A stretch of DNA of 64,000 nt from an uncultured Campylobacter sp. (GTDB lineage: Bacteria > Campylobacterota > Campylobacteria > Campylobacterales > Campylobacteraceae): positions 62,001-126,000 of the forward strand of contig NZ_CALJPG010000010.1 of the NCBI RefSeq assembly GCF_937980635.1. The letters run 5' to 3'. A model generated the notes under the pieces. The model saw only the letters and a program-made list of their open reading frames with translations. It was not told the DNA's origin and made no database searches. The number at the start of each line of letters is the position of its first letter. Positions within the stretch are counted from its first letter, which is position 1. The translations under genes and the position numbers were made by a program. Shown here in pieces: positions 1 to 8,842 of this stretch.

Positions 1-1
1 G

Positions 2-673
2 CGCAAAGCCGTGCGAGAAAGCGCGATGATAGCGGGCGCACGCGAGGTTTATCTAATCGAAGAGCCGATGGCTGCGGCGATCGGTGCGGGTTTGCCGGTC
101 AATGAAGCGCGCGGCTCGCTGGTCGTGGATATCGGCGGCGGTACCACTGAGATCGGCGTTATCTCTTTAGGCGGTATCATCAGCGCCAAATCCGTTCGCG
201 TCGCGGGCGATAAGATCGACGCTAGCATCGTTAACTACGTCAAGGAAAAATATAGCCTGCTTATTTCGGAGCGTGCGGCCGAGGAGATTAAGATCAAGAT
301 CGGTACGGCGGTGCAACAGCAAAAAGATCTTACCTACACGGTCAAAGGAAAAGACCAGATCAGCGGGCTTTTAAGCTCGGTCGATCTTACGAGCGAGGAC
401 GTTAGAGAGGCGATCAAAGACTCGATCAGAGAGATTGCAGACGCGTTAAAATTTGTCCTTGAAAGCATTCAGCCGGAAGTCGCCGCCGACATCGTTGAAA
501 ACGGCGTCGTGCTAACGGGCGGCGGCGCGCTCATTCGCGGATTAGATAAATATCTAAGCGACACCGTAAAGCTTCCGGTTTTCGTCGCGGACGAGCCGCT
601 GCTTTGCGTCGCAAACGGCACGGGAAAAGCCCTAGAAGAGATCAAATCGCTAAAACAAGCGGCAAATGACTAA
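2..673 (+). CDS. mreB: Rod-shape protein MreB (C-terminal part, 5' end outside window)
   Basis: This is the C-terminal two thirds of the bacterial actin MreB, which polymerises under the inner membrane and guides side-wall peptidoglycan synthesis. The frame is already open at the window edge (codons R-K-A-V), so the gene begins upstream. Actin-fold signatures are visible: the phosphate-2 loop VVDIGGGTTEIGVI near visible residue 41, the IEEPMAAAIGAG segment, and the adenosine motif LTGGGALIRGLD near residue 168. It overlaps mreC by 8 bp, which implies translational coupling. The family assignment is firm; the true start cannot be seen. Confidence 0.97.
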   Translation, partial: RKAVRESAMIAGAREVYLIEEPMAAAIGAGLPVNEARGSLVVDIGGGTTEIGVISLGGIISAKSVRVAGDKIDASIVNYVKEKYSLLISERAAEEIKIKIGTAVQQQKDLTYTVKGKDQISGLLSSVDLTSEDVREAIKDSIREIADALKFVLESIQPEVAADIVENGVVLTGGGALIRGLDKYLSDTVKLPVFVADEPLLCVANGTGKALEEIKSLKQAAND

Positions 674-1415
674 TCTCAAACTCCTCCTCGTCGCGGTTTT
701 GCTGGTAGCCGTTTCGTTAACGTTCGGCTCGTATATCCACGGCAAGTTCGTAGGCTTTGCGGGAGGAATTTTAGAGGTTTATTACGGCGTGAGCGATCGG
801 GTAAAAAGCGCCGTGAACGAGCATTTTAACCAGGCAGAGACGATCAAAGCTCTACGAGAAGAAAATGCCGAGCTAAAAAAATCGGCGATGCTGCTTAGTA
901 CGTTCGCAGGCGAGCTGAATAAAATTTTGATCGACAAAAACAGCTCCGTTTACGAGCCCAAAGTCCAGCTCGTAAAGGCGCTAAGCTACGCGAATCTAAA
1001 CGACTACAACAAATTCTTCGTAAATTTTGAAAATTTTAACCCAAACAAAATTTACGGCCTCATCAGCGAGGGCAAGACCGCAGGAATTTTAGTAAATAAA
1101 GACGGGCGCCCGCTTGCGATCTTACAGCGCGACGAGAAGAGTAATTTCTCTGTTTTCATAGGAGATGCTCAAATTCCTGGCGTCGCAGGCGGCGAGAATA
1201 ACGAGCTCGTAGTTAGATACATCCCACAATGGCTCGATCCCAAGGTAGGCGATGAGGTATTTACGAGCGGGAAAGATGAAATTTTCTTTGCCGGCGTGCC
1301 GGTAGGGAAGGTTAAAGAGATTCAAAACGGAAAGTTATACAAAAGCGCCGTCGTAGAGCCCTACGTGAGCTCCGAGATGCCGGCGTTTTTGTATGTCGTT
1401 ACAAAGGAAAATTGA
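666..1415 (+). CDS. mreC: Rod-shape-determining protein MreC
   Basis: MreC is a bitopic inner-membrane protein whose periplasmic domain links MreB to the elongation machinery. The 249-residue product has one N-terminal membrane segment (about residues 4-22), a coiled-coil stretch (about 50-85, with ALREENAELKK) and a beta-rich C-terminal domain with the typical GLISEGKTAGILVNKDGRP and PVGKVKEI segments. The ATG lies inside the end of mreB and the stop overlaps the carB start by one base (TGATG), so mreB-mreC-carB look co-transcribed. The length suits an epsilonproteobacterial MreC. No MreD follows. Confidence 0.93.
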   Translation: MTNLKLLLVAVLLVAVSLTFGSYIHGKFVGFAGGILEVYYGVSDRVKSAVNEHFNQAETIKALREENAELKKSAMLLSTFAGELNKILIDKNSSVYEPKVQLVKALSYANLNDYNKFFVNFENFNPNKIYGLISEGKTAGILVNKDGRPLAILQRDEKSNFSVFIGDAQIPGVAGGENNELVVRYIPQWLDPKVGDEVFTSGKDEIFFAGVPVGKVKEIQNGKLYKSAVVEPYVSSEMPAFLYVVTKEN

Positions 1416-4400
1416 TGCCCAAAAGAGATGATATTAAGACGATTTTACTGATCGGTAGCGGTCCGATCGTAATCGGTCAGGCGTGCGAGTTCGATTACAG
1501 CGGCACGCAGGCTGCCAAGACGCTAAAGAGCCTCGGATATCGCGTAGTGCTAATAAACTCTAATCCCGCCACCATTATGACCGATCCCGATTTTGCCGAC
1601 GCTACCTATATCGAGCCGATCACCAAAGAGAGCATTTTGCGTATCATAAAGCGTGAGAGCGTCGATGCGATCCTGCCTACGATGGGCGGACAGGTCGCGC
1701 TAAACGTCGCGATGGAGGCTTACGAAAGCGGCGAGCTAGCGGGGGTGAAATTTCTAGGCGCCAAGCCTGAAGCGATCAAAAAGGGCGAGGATAGGGTAAA
1801 ATTTAAAGAGGCGATGATTAAGATCGGAATGGATCTGCCTAAATCCAAATACGCCTACAATATCGAAGAGGCGATGGCTGCGGCGAATGAGATCGGCTTT
1901 CCGCTCATTATCCGCGCCAGCTATACTCTAGGCGGCGCAGGTAGCGGCGTAGCGTACAATATCGACGAGTTTAAAGAGGTCGCGCAAAATGGGCTAGACG
2001 TGAGCCCGATAAATGAAATTTTGATCGAAGAGAGCCTGCTTGGATGGAAAGAGTTCGAAATGGAGGTGATCCGCGATCATAAGGACAACTGTATCATCGT
2101 CTGCTCGATCGAAAATTTCGACCCGATGGGGGTGCATACGGGCGATAGCATCACGGTTGCGCCCGCTCTTACGCTTACCGACAAAGAATATCAAAGGATG
2201 CGCGACGCGAGCTTTAAAATTTTACGCGAGATCGGCGTGGATACGGGCGGCTCAAACGTGCAGTTTGCGGTAAATCCGCAAACGGGGCGGATGATCGTCA
2301 TCGAGATGAACCCGCGCGTAAGCCGTAGCTCGGCTCTCGCGTCCAAAGCTACGGGCTATCCGATCGCTAAGGTCGCTACGATGCTAGCGGTGGGCTTTAG
2401 CCTGGACGAGATTAAAAACGACATCACCGGTACGCCTGCGAGCTTTGAGCCGGTGATCGATTATATCGTGACTAAAATTCCGCGCTTTGCGTTTGAAAAA
2501 TTCCCCGGCGCAAACCCCTATCTCGGCACTGCGATGAAAAGTATCGGCGAGGTAATGGCGATCGGGCGCAGCTTTAAAGAGAGCATTCAAAAGGCGCTGT
2601 GCTCGCTGGAGAAGGGCTACTTCGGCTTCGTGGAATTAAATTTGAGCGAAAAAGATCTCATCTTCGGGCTTCGCAACGCGCAGCAAGATAGAGCTTTATA
2701 CATCGCTCAGGGCTTTAGAGCGGGCATGAGCGTAGATCAAATTTACGAGCTTAGCAAGATCGATCGCTGGTTTTTGAGCCAGATCGAGCAGATCGTAAAA
2801 TTTGAAGAGCGCATCGATATGGAGATCATCAATGATGCAGCGCTTTTAAGGCAGGCCAAGAGCTGGGGCTTTAGCGATAAGATGATCGCAAATTTGATCA
2901 ATAAAAAGGACAATCTGGGCCTTACGCAAAACGACATCCATTTTGCCTGCGCCAGACAAGGCATCGGCCTTGAATACAACGAAGTAGATACCTGTGCGGG
3001 CGAGTTTGCGGCGCTTACTCCGTATCTGTACTCCAGTACCAACATAACGCCCGCCATCGCAAGCCGTAAAATTTCAAAAGATAATAAAAAGGTCCTCATC
3101 ATCGGCGGCGGTCCGAACCGCATCGGGCAGGGCATAGAGTTTGACTACTGCTGCGTGCACGCCAGCTACGCTCTGCGCGATATGGGGATCACTACAATAA
3201 TGTATAACTGCAACCCCGAAACCGTCAGCACCGACTACGACACGAGCGATATTTTATACTTCGAGCCGATCGATTTCGAGCACGTTAGAGCGGTCATCGA
3301 GGCCGAGAACCCCGACGGCGTGATCGTGCATTTCGGAGGCCAAACGCCGCTAAAGCTCGCCAAGCGCCTAAGCACCGTGGGAGCCAAGATCATCGGCACG
3401 AGCGCGCGCACGATAGACGTAGCGGAGGATCGCAAGAAATTTAGCGAGTTTATAGCAAGTATCGGCGTTAAGCAGCCCAAAAACGATACCGCTATAAGTG
3501 AAGCTGAAGCGATCGAAAAGGCTGCTGCGATCGGCTATCCCGTACTCGTGCGCCCTAGCTACGTGCTAGGCGGTCGCGCGATGCGGCGCGTGCACAGCGA
3601 AGCCGAGCTTAGGCAGTATATGAGCGAGGCGGTGCGCGTGAGCGATCACTCGCCGGTGCTTATAGATAAATTTTTACTTGACGCGACCGAGCTTGACGTC
3701 GATGCGATCTGCGACGGGCGCGACGTATATATCGGCGCGATAATGGAGCATATCGAGGAGGCGGGCGTTCACAGCGGCGATAGCGCGAGCATCCTGCCGC
3801 CGCTTAGCCTAAGTGCGGAAATGATCGATCTGGTAAGCCGCCAAACTAAAGAGATCGCGCTAAATCTCGGCGTCGTAGGGCTTATGAATATTCAATTCGC
3901 GATTTTTGGAAATGAGCTTTACATCATCGAGGTAAATCCGCGCGCGAGCCGCACCGTGCCGTTTGTAAGCAAGGCGAGCGGAATTCCGATGGCTAAGGTC
4001 GCTACTCGCGTGATGTGGCAAGGAGGCTTACGCGAGGCTTTGAAATTTTACGATGAGTTCGGCGTGCTGGTTGAAGAGAAGGGAATTTTAAAGCCGCGTA
4101 TTAAAAATTATATCTGCGTCAAAGAAAGCGTCTTTCCTTTCAACAAGCTTGCGGGCGCGGATCTGATCCTGGGGCCTGAGATGAAAAGCACCGGCGAGGT
4201 GATGGGCATCGGCGAAAATTTCGCCAAAAGTTTCGCTAAATCTCAAATTGGCGCGAGCAACGCGCTTCCAAGCGGCGGCAAGGTATTTTTGTCGCTAGCC
4301 GATCATGACAAGCTGCGGGCTGTGGAGCTTGCGCGCGCTCTTACGAGTGCAGGCTTTAGTATCGCCGCTACTAGCGGCACTCACAAGCTGCTGGGCGAAA

Positions 4401-4678
4401 ACGGCGTGGAGTGCGAGTTTGTCTATAAAATCAGCGAGGGTCGCCCAAATATCGAGGACAAGCTCAAAAACGGCGAAATTTCGCTCGTCATCAACACCAG
4501 CGATAGCAAATCAAACTCTACCGATGCTGCGAAGATCCGCCAGAGCGTGCTGCGCTTTAGACTGCCGTATTTTACGACGATGAAGGCGGCGATCGCGGCT
4601 ACGCGCTCGATCTGCTCGATAAAGGACGAATCCGCGCTCGAAGTTAAAACGCTGCAGGAGTATCTAAGCGGCAGATAG
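1415..4678 (+). CDS. carB: Carbamoyl-phosphate synthase large subunit
   Basis: CarB makes carbamoyl phosphate from bicarbonate, ATP and ammonia supplied by CarA, feeding arginine and pyrimidine synthesis. The 1087-residue protein has the expected duplicated layout: N-terminal carboxyphosphate half (KTILLIGSGPIVIGQACEFDYSG near residue 10), oligomerisation region, second ATP-grasp half (KVLIIGGGPNRIGQGIEFDYCC near residue 560) and a C-terminal MGS-like allosteric domain (about 940-1070). A TTG one codon upstream would also open the frame, but the ATG overlapping the mreC stop is the conventional choice. carA is not in the window. Length and motifs are intact. Confidence 0.98.
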   Translation: MPKRDDIKTILLIGSGPIVIGQACEFDYSGTQAAKTLKSLGYRVVLINSNPATIMTDPDFADATYIEPITKESILRIIKRESVDAILPTMGGQVALNVAMEAYESGELAGVKFLGAKPEAIKKGEDRVKFKEAMIKIGMDLPKSKYAYNIEEAMAAANEIGFPLIIRASYTLGGAGSGVAYNIDEFKEVAQNGLDVSPINEILIEESLLGWKEFEMEVIRDHKDNCIIVCSIENFDPMGVHTGDSITVAPALTLTDKEYQRMRDASFKILREIGVDTGGSNVQFAVNPQTGRMIVIEMNPRVSRSSALASKATGYPIAKVATMLAVGFSLDEIKNDITGTPASFEPVIDYIVTKIPRFAFEKFPGANPYLGTAMKSIGEVMAIGRSFKESIQKALCSLEKGYFGFVELNLSEKDLIFGLRNAQQDRALYIAQGFRAGMSVDQIYELSKIDRWFLSQIEQIVKFEERIDMEIINDAALLRQAKSWGFSDKMIANLINKKDNLGLTQNDIHFACARQGIGLEYNEVDTCAGEFAALTPYLYSSTNITPAIASRKISKDNKKVLIIGGGPNRIGQGIEFDYCCVHASYALRDMGITTIMYNCNPETVSTDYDTSDILYFEPIDFEHVRAVIEAENPDGVIVHFGGQTPLKLAKRLSTVGAKIIGTSARTIDVAEDRKKFSEFIASIGVKQPKNDTAISEAEAIEKAAAIGYPVLVRPSYVLGGRAMRRVHSEAELRQYMSEAVRVSDHSPVLIDKFLLDATELDVDAICDGRDVYIGAIMEHIEEAGVHSGDSASILPPLSLSAEMIDLVSRQTKEIALNLGVVGLMNIQFAIFGNELYIIEVNPRASRTVPFVSKASGIPMAKVATRVMWQGGLREALKFYDEFGVLVEEKGILKPRIKNYICVKESVFPFNKLAGADLILGPEMKSTGEVMGIGENFAKSFAKSQIGASNALPSGGKVFLSLADHDKLRAVELARALTSAGFSIAATSGTHKLLGENGVECEFVYKISEGRPNIEDKLKNGEISLVINTSDSKSNSTDAAKIRQSVLRFRLPYFTTMKAAIAATRSICSIKDESALEVKTLQEYLSGR

Positions 4679-4823
4679 CATCTTACAAGAATCATAAATT
4701 TAATCATTGAGTATTTTGGCTTAGTGGTTAAATTTTACGATTTAAAATTCTAGGGATATGAATATATAAGTCAAAATAAGTTTTTGTAGTGCATATTAGA
4801 AATCAGCGCATATATATCAGATA

Positions 4824-5258
4824 TTAAAATCCTCGTCGTCGACACAGCTCATCGTTCATTACTATTGAGAAAAGCATCTCGTTATCGAGATAATATGTCT
4901 GATAAATATATTTAATGCCAGCATCTTTTGCTTTCGAGCCATCACTCAAGCTCATATTAAGAATTCTACAGCTCCTATCTACTATATCGTATTTATTTTT
5001 GTTGTTATGAAGAAATATACTATATAGCCTTTGCTTATATTTTTCTCTATCTATATTTGGTGCAGTAATATGAAATGTGTATTTGATCGTTATAGTATCA
5101 CTTTTACAGACTAAAATAGGGAACATAGTAGCAATTTCACCAACCTCTTGTTTTAAATCATAATCACTCATGATCTGAACTGCAATATTTTGATTGCATC
5201 CGTCATTAGCAAATGAAATGCTGATCCCCAATAGAAGAAAAAATATTGTTTTACGCAT
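4824..5258 (-). CDS. Small secreted protein with four cysteines (paralogue A)
   Basis: Unrecognised 144-residue protein. It starts with a clear Sec signal peptide (MRKTIFFLLLGISISFAND, predicted cleavage after the A near residue 17), so it should be periplasmic. Four cysteines remain in the mature part, near residues 21, 52, 97 and 139, suggesting two disulfides. The layout matches the next gene (5326-5718): same MRK signal start, an early C, a mid F-x-C, an S/R-C-x-x-L segment, an aromatic YIY/FIY stretch, then a V-x-D-x-x-C near the C terminus. The AAGGG ribosome site precedes the ATG. The local AT-richness contrasts with carB and hints at acquisition. Function unknown. Confidence 0.75.
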   Translation of the reverse strand: MRKTIFFLLLGISISFANDGCNQNIAVQIMSDYDLKQEVGEIATMFPILVCKSDTITIKYTFHITAPNIDREKYKQRLYSIFLHNNKNKYDIVDRSCRILNMSLSDGSKAKDAGIKYIYQTYYLDNEMLFSIVMNDELCRRRGF

Positions 5259-5325
5259 TTTTTGACCCTTCTGTTATTTGCATATATTTTCCACGCTATG
5301 GTTACTAAATAAATTTTTAGATAAT

Positions 5326-5718
5326 TCAATAATCATATTTTTTGCAAAAATTGTCATCTACCGTAACTATATAAAAAGGCTCGTTGTTGCCAAAAAAGTA
5401 TATAAAATTTGCTTTTCGGTTTAAACCTAAATCCTGAAAAGCGTCCAAACCAGGACAGATTGAATCAGCTGCGATTTTATCAAGTTTTCCTTCTACTTTT
5501 AAATACGCAGCTTCTTTTTTAGATATTTTTTTAGATCTTTTCAAATCGGTACCGGTCATCATTGTACTATTTTCGCAGAAAAAAGCAGTATATGCTTTTC
5601 GTTCTTGTAAGAACGAGTTATTATCTACTAGAAGTTTTTGTACCTCTTTATTATCGCATGCATCATAAGCGAACGAAGCGCCGATCGTCAATATAAGAGA
5701 AAATATTATTTTGCGCAT
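5326..5718 (-). CDS. Small secreted protein with four cysteines (paralogue B)
   Basis: Unrecognised 130-residue periplasmic protein. The signal peptide MRKIIFSLILTIGASFA is followed by a mature chain with cysteines near residues 21, 48, 87 and 124. It shares its overall plan with the 4824-5258 product but little direct identity, so the two look like anciently diverged copies. It follows the 5736-6035 gene by 17 bases, so the two are probably co-transcribed, whereas the gap to paralogue A is 67 bases. The ribosome site AAGG precedes the ATG. No enzyme motif is visible; a small binding or inhibitor-type protein is possible but only a guess. Confidence 0.75.
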   Translation of the reverse strand: MRKIIFSLILTIGASFAYDACDNKEVQKLLVDNNSFLQERKAYTAFFCENSTMMTGTDLKRSKKISKKEAAYLKVEGKLDKIAADSICPGLDAFQDLGLNRKANFIYFFGNNEPFYIVTVDDNFCKKYDY

Positions 5719-5735
5719 AGCGTAAAACCTTAAAA

Positions 5736-6035
5736 TTATTTATCAGCAGAAAATTCGCGCAAGCTCGCTAAAGTTTTACCTCTTTGCTCGTTAAGCTCAA
5801 CGCATATTTCTAAAACATTGGAGAATTTTTCAAATGCGGTTTTTAGTTTATTTGTATCTTCATTGTTACAAAAAAACGACGTCAATTGCTTATCTCCCAT
5901 ATAGATATCTACTGAATTTTGCGGATATTGTGAATTCTCCATCTTCGTAATTCTTAGTTTTATTCCCTCAGAATATTGGGTGACGATGTTCATAACTTCA
6001 GATTTATCCGCTCTTTCTTTGATGATTAGTTTCAA
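5736..6035 (-). CDS. Hypothetical 99-residue cytosolic protein downstream of a poly-G tract
   Basis: Unrecognised small protein with no signal peptide or membrane segment. The start is a TTG with a strong AGGAGA ribosome site 7 bases upstream; no ATG start of suitable length exists. The sequence has charged helices at both ends and a VDIYMGDKQLTSFFCN middle segment, a plan often seen in small immunity or accessory proteins, but no family is recognised. It heads the minus-strand trio 5736-6035 / 5326-5718 / 4824-5258. The 11-base poly-G (minus strand) 35 bases upstream of its start may control expression of the trio. Confidence 0.6.
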   Translation of the reverse strand: MKLIIKERADKSEVMNIVTQYSEGIKLRITKMENSQYPQNSVDIYMGDKQLTSFFCNNEDTNKLKTAFEKFSNVLEICVELNEQRGKTLASLREFSADK

Positions 6036-6060
6036 AGTGATCTCCTTATTTAAAATTTAA

Positions 6061-6092
6061 ATTATGATACCCCCCCCCCCTACAAAATGCTT
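6061..6092 (-). promoter_or_regulatory. Candidate phase-variable promoter containing the poly-G spacer
   Basis: Reading the minus strand, the G11 tract is followed at once by TATCATAAT (6061-6069), a plausible -10 element. The homopolymer would therefore fill the -35/-10 spacer, so a change in tract length would alter spacing and promoter strength. The -35 region itself (around 6084-6092) is poor. This is inference from position only. Confidence 0.4.
6070..6080. repeat. Homopolymeric C11 (G11 on minus strand) tract
   Basis: Eleven consecutive C residues on the plus strand, the longest C/G homopolymer noticed in the window. Such tracts slip during replication and cause phase variation in Campylobacter. 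This one is intergenic, 35 bases upstream of the TTG start of the minus-strand gene 5736-6035, and directly abuts a TATCATAAT sequence resembling a sigma-70 -10 element. Confidence 0.9.
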
Positions 6093-6486
6093 AAATTTAG
6101 AAATATTAATTTTAAATTTTTATTGCGTTTGCCAATAATTTTTATATCAAAGCATAGAGTAAATGAGAGTTTTAACGCTTAGATTGGTAGTTAATTCGTA
6201 AGCCGGTATTGAAGTAGATATCGGATATAGAAATTTATATAAATCTTGGTAATTAAAGATTTTTCTAAAAGTTTTAAAACCTCAACAAATTATACCGTTA
6301 TTTACTTACAAACTCGGTAAAATCACTGATTATTATCGCTAGGCACCTTTAAAATTTGAACTTAAATTTCACGTTTTTAGAATTCTTATTAAAACTGAAT
6401 GCCATTAAGGCTGCTAATTTATATTTTCTCGCGATAGCATATCTTAAAATTCCGATTAAATTTAACGCGGCGGCGGATTTTAAAAT

Positions 6487-7377
6487 TTACTGCCTTTTTT
6501 GCACTTTGACTTTTGGAGCGGTTTTTGCGCCTTGCGCTTTTGCCTGTGGACGCTCGATAATGCGGATATTAGCGTTTGAGCGAAGTCTGTCGTTGAACTC
6601 GGTGATCGCCTTTTTGCGCTCAGAGGTTACGTAGCCTTCGATCGCCTTGTCTTGCACGCTATCAAAATCAAGTGTACGAAGCCCTTTTTTGTCATTTACA
6701 TAAAACATCTCATATCCGTTGCGCGTAGGAATGATCGGCGAAAATTTACCCTGCTCGACGTTTGTGACGATGTATTTTAGCCCCTCATCCATTTGATTGG
6801 CCTTGAGGGTGCCCTTCATCACATACACGTCGCTTGGGTGGAGCTTCGGATTTGCGCGGATCTTATCGAGCGGAGCCTGAGATTTTGCGATATAGCGGGT
6901 GAGCGTGATGCTATCGAAGGTTGTAAACAAAGAGCTATTTTGCGTGTAGAATTTTTTGACATTTTCGGGGGTCGTGCGGTGCTGTACGTCTGCGAATATT
7001 GAGCCATAGAGCTTTTCTTCAAGCAGTGTACGGCGGATATTTGCTTTAAAGTCATCGTAGTTTATACCTTGCTTTTGCACGGCGGTTTTGAGCTGGTCTA
7101 AGCTAAGCTTATTTTGATCGGCGATCGCTTTGAGTCTCGCGTCGATCTCCGCGTCATTTACCGCGATGCCGCGGCGTTTAATCTCGGATTGTTGCAGCTT
7201 TTGCCCGATTAAAATTTCCATCGCAGCTTGCGGCGAAGCGCCCGTTAGTTTTTGAACTTTGGCTAGTTCGTAGCCGGTGATGGGCTCATTATCTACCACG
7301 GCGATGACGCCGTTTACTACTTCGGCATTTGCACAAACGGCACATATCATTGCGGAAAAAAGCAGTTTCTTTATCAT
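6487..7377 (-). CDS. SurA-like periplasmic peptidyl-prolyl isomerase / chaperone
   Basis: Periplasmic folding factor resembling C. jejuni Cj1289, which helps outer-membrane proteins fold. The 296-residue product has a signal peptide (MIKKLLFSAMICAVCANA), then a SurA N-terminal domain (VVNGVIAVVDNEPITGYEL, about residues 19-135), a region compatible with a divergent parvulin-type domain (about 140-240) and a C-terminal helix, ending in a basic tail rich in K, Q and A. It is divergent from gltX with an 84-base spacer, as I recall for C. jejuni Cj1289/gltX2. Whether isomerase activity is retained cannot be judged by eye. Confidence 0.85.
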   Translation of the reverse strand: MIKKLLFSAMICAVCANAEVVNGVIAVVDNEPITGYELAKVQKLTGASPQAAMEILIGQKLQQSEIKRRGIAVNDAEIDARLKAIADQNKLSLDQLKTAVQKQGINYDDFKANIRRTLLEEKLYGSIFADVQHRTTPENVKKFYTQNSSLFTTFDSITLTRYIAKSQAPLDKIRANPKLHPSDVYVMKGTLKANQMDEGLKYIVTNVEQGKFSPIIPTRNGYEMFYVNDKKGLRTLDFDSVQDKAIEGYVTSERKKAITEFNDRLRSNANIRIIERPQAKAQGAKTAPKVKVQKRQ

Positions 7378-7403
7378 TTTTAACCTTTATTTAGTCTTTT
7401 TGC

Positions 7404-7432
7404 TTTATAATTACAAGATCGCGATTATAACA
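7404..7432. promoter_or_regulatory. Divergent promoters between the SurA-like gene and gltX
   Basis: Plus strand: TATAAT at 7406-7411 preceded by a T-rich run, suited to gltX. Minus strand: TATAAT at 7424-7429, suited to the SurA-like gene. T-rich upstream sequence in place of a good -35 is typical of Campylobacter sigma-70 promoters. Confidence 0.6.
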
Positions 7433-7461
7433 TTAAATGGTAATTTTTGCAAAGGAATTTT

Positions 7462-8841
7462 ATGATAGTAACTCGTTTTGCGCCGAGTCCTACGGGATAT
7501 TTACATATCGGCGGACTTAGAACGGCGCTTTTTAGCTACCTCTACGCTAGAGCAAACGGCGGCAAATTCCTGCTGCGTATCGAGGATACCGATCTGAAGC
7601 GCAATTCGCAGGAGGCTGCTAAGGCGATCGAGGAAGCTTTTAAGTGGTGCAATCTGGACTATGATGGGCAGATCGTGTATCAAAGCTCACGCTTCGATCT
7701 TTACAAACAATACGTCCAAAAGCTGCTAGATGAGGGCAAAGCGTATAGATGCTATATGAGCAAGGATGAGCTAGACGAGCTGCGCGCGCAGCAGGAAGCT
7801 CGCAAAGAGCGCCCGCGCTACGATAACCGCTATCGCGACTTTACAGGCACGCCGCCTGCTGGGATCGAGCCTGTAGTGCGTATAAAAGCCCCGCTTAGCG
7901 GAACGATAGAATTTAACGACGGCATCAAGGGTGAGATAAAATTTAATGCCGTCGATATTTTGGACGATTTCATCATCGCCAGAAGCGACGGCACGCCTAC
8001 GTACAACTTCACGGTCGTGATCGACGACGCGCTGATGGGTGTCACGGACGTGATCCGCGGCGACGATCATCTAAGCAACACCCCGAAGCAGATCGTGCTG
8101 TATAACGCGCTAGGCTTTAAAATCCCGAAATTTTACCACGTCGCGATGATCAACGGCACAGACGGCAGCAAGCTAAGCAAGCGCCACGGTGCTACCGACG
8201 TGATGGAGTACAAACGTATGGGCTATCTACCGCAAGCTCTGCTAAATTTCTTAGTGCGCCTGGGCTGGAGCCACGGGGATGATGAAATTTTTAGCATGGA
8301 GGAGATGAAGCGATATTTCGATCCTAACCATATCAGCAAGAGCTCCAGCACCTTCAATCAAACCAAGCTTGAGTGGCTAAACGCGCATTATATTAAAAAC
8401 TCTGACGACGACGAGCTTGTCTTGCAGCTTGTGGAATTCGGCGTCGATATCCGTTCGCACGCGAAAAAACATCTCATCGCGCAGCAGTACAAACAGCGCG
8501 CAAAGACGCTAGTGGAGATGGCTGAGGGCATCAAGGCTCTTCTAAACCGCCCGAGCTGCTACGACGAGAAGGCGTATAAGAAATTTGTAACCGAAAGTTC
8601 GCTAAGCTTACTCGCAAAATTTTCGGATACCCTAAGCGCAAATTTAAATGCAAAGGAGTGCGAGGAGGAGACGATGGAGTTTTTGGACGCAAATGGCGCC
8701 AAGCTAAAGGATCTTGCCCAGCCGCTGCGCGTTGCGATCACGGGAGGAAGCGTAAGTCCGTCGATTTTTGAAATTTGCGAAATTTTAGGAAGCGACGAAG
8801 TTAAAACGAGAATTTCAAATTTAATCAAAAAAGGATTATAA
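7462..8841 (+). CDS. gltX: Glutamyl-tRNA synthetase (second-type, GltX2-like)
   Basis: Class I aminoacyl-tRNA synthetase charging glutamate onto tRNA. The chosen ATG (MIVTRFAPSPTGYLHIGG) has an AAAGGA site 6 bases upstream; a TTG five codons earlier is rejected. The HIGH-type signature HIGG is at residues 15-18, the KMSKS-type motif is KLSKR in GSKLSKRHG near residue 240, and the C-terminal anticodon-binding half is present; 459 residues is normal. Campylobacterota usually carry two such enzymes, one able to misacylate tRNA-Gln for the GatCAB route. Its neighbours match the C. jejuni gltX2 locus, but the tRNA preference cannot be read from this sequence alone. Confidence 0.95.
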   Translation: MIVTRFAPSPTGYLHIGGLRTALFSYLYARANGGKFLLRIEDTDLKRNSQEAAKAIEEAFKWCNLDYDGQIVYQSSRFDLYKQYVQKLLDEGKAYRCYMSKDELDELRAQQEARKERPRYDNRYRDFTGTPPAGIEPVVRIKAPLSGTIEFNDGIKGEIKFNAVDILDDFIIARSDGTPTYNFTVVIDDALMGVTDVIRGDDHLSNTPKQIVLYNALGFKIPKFYHVAMINGTDGSKLSKRHGATDVMEYKRMGYLPQALLNFLVRLGWSHGDDEIFSMEEMKRYFDPNHISKSSSTFNQTKLEWLNAHYIKNSDDDELVLQLVEFGVDIRSHAKKHLIAQQYKQRAKTLVEMAEGIKALLNRPSCYDEKAYKKFVTESSLSLLAKFSDTLSANLNAKECEEETMEFLDANGAKLKDLAQPLRVAITGGSVSPSIFEICEILGSDEVKTRISNLIKKGL

Positions 8842-8842
8842 A

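Larger units (their letters stand above)
6036..6486. other. 451-base AT-rich intergenic stretch
   Basis: It lies between the small-protein trio and the convergently placed end of the SurA-like gene. Apart from the poly-C/G tract and the candidate promoter beside it, I see no open frame with a ribosome site, no tRNA and no clear hairpin. It is strongly AT-rich. A 92-residue plus-strand frame from 6356 is mostly antisense to the SurA-like gene and unlikely to be real. Confidence 0.6.

Noticed and set aside
4724..4760. Possible terminator after carB
   Set aside because: Short AT-only complementarity around TTAAATTTTACGATTTAAAATT without a GC stem or T tail; not convincing.
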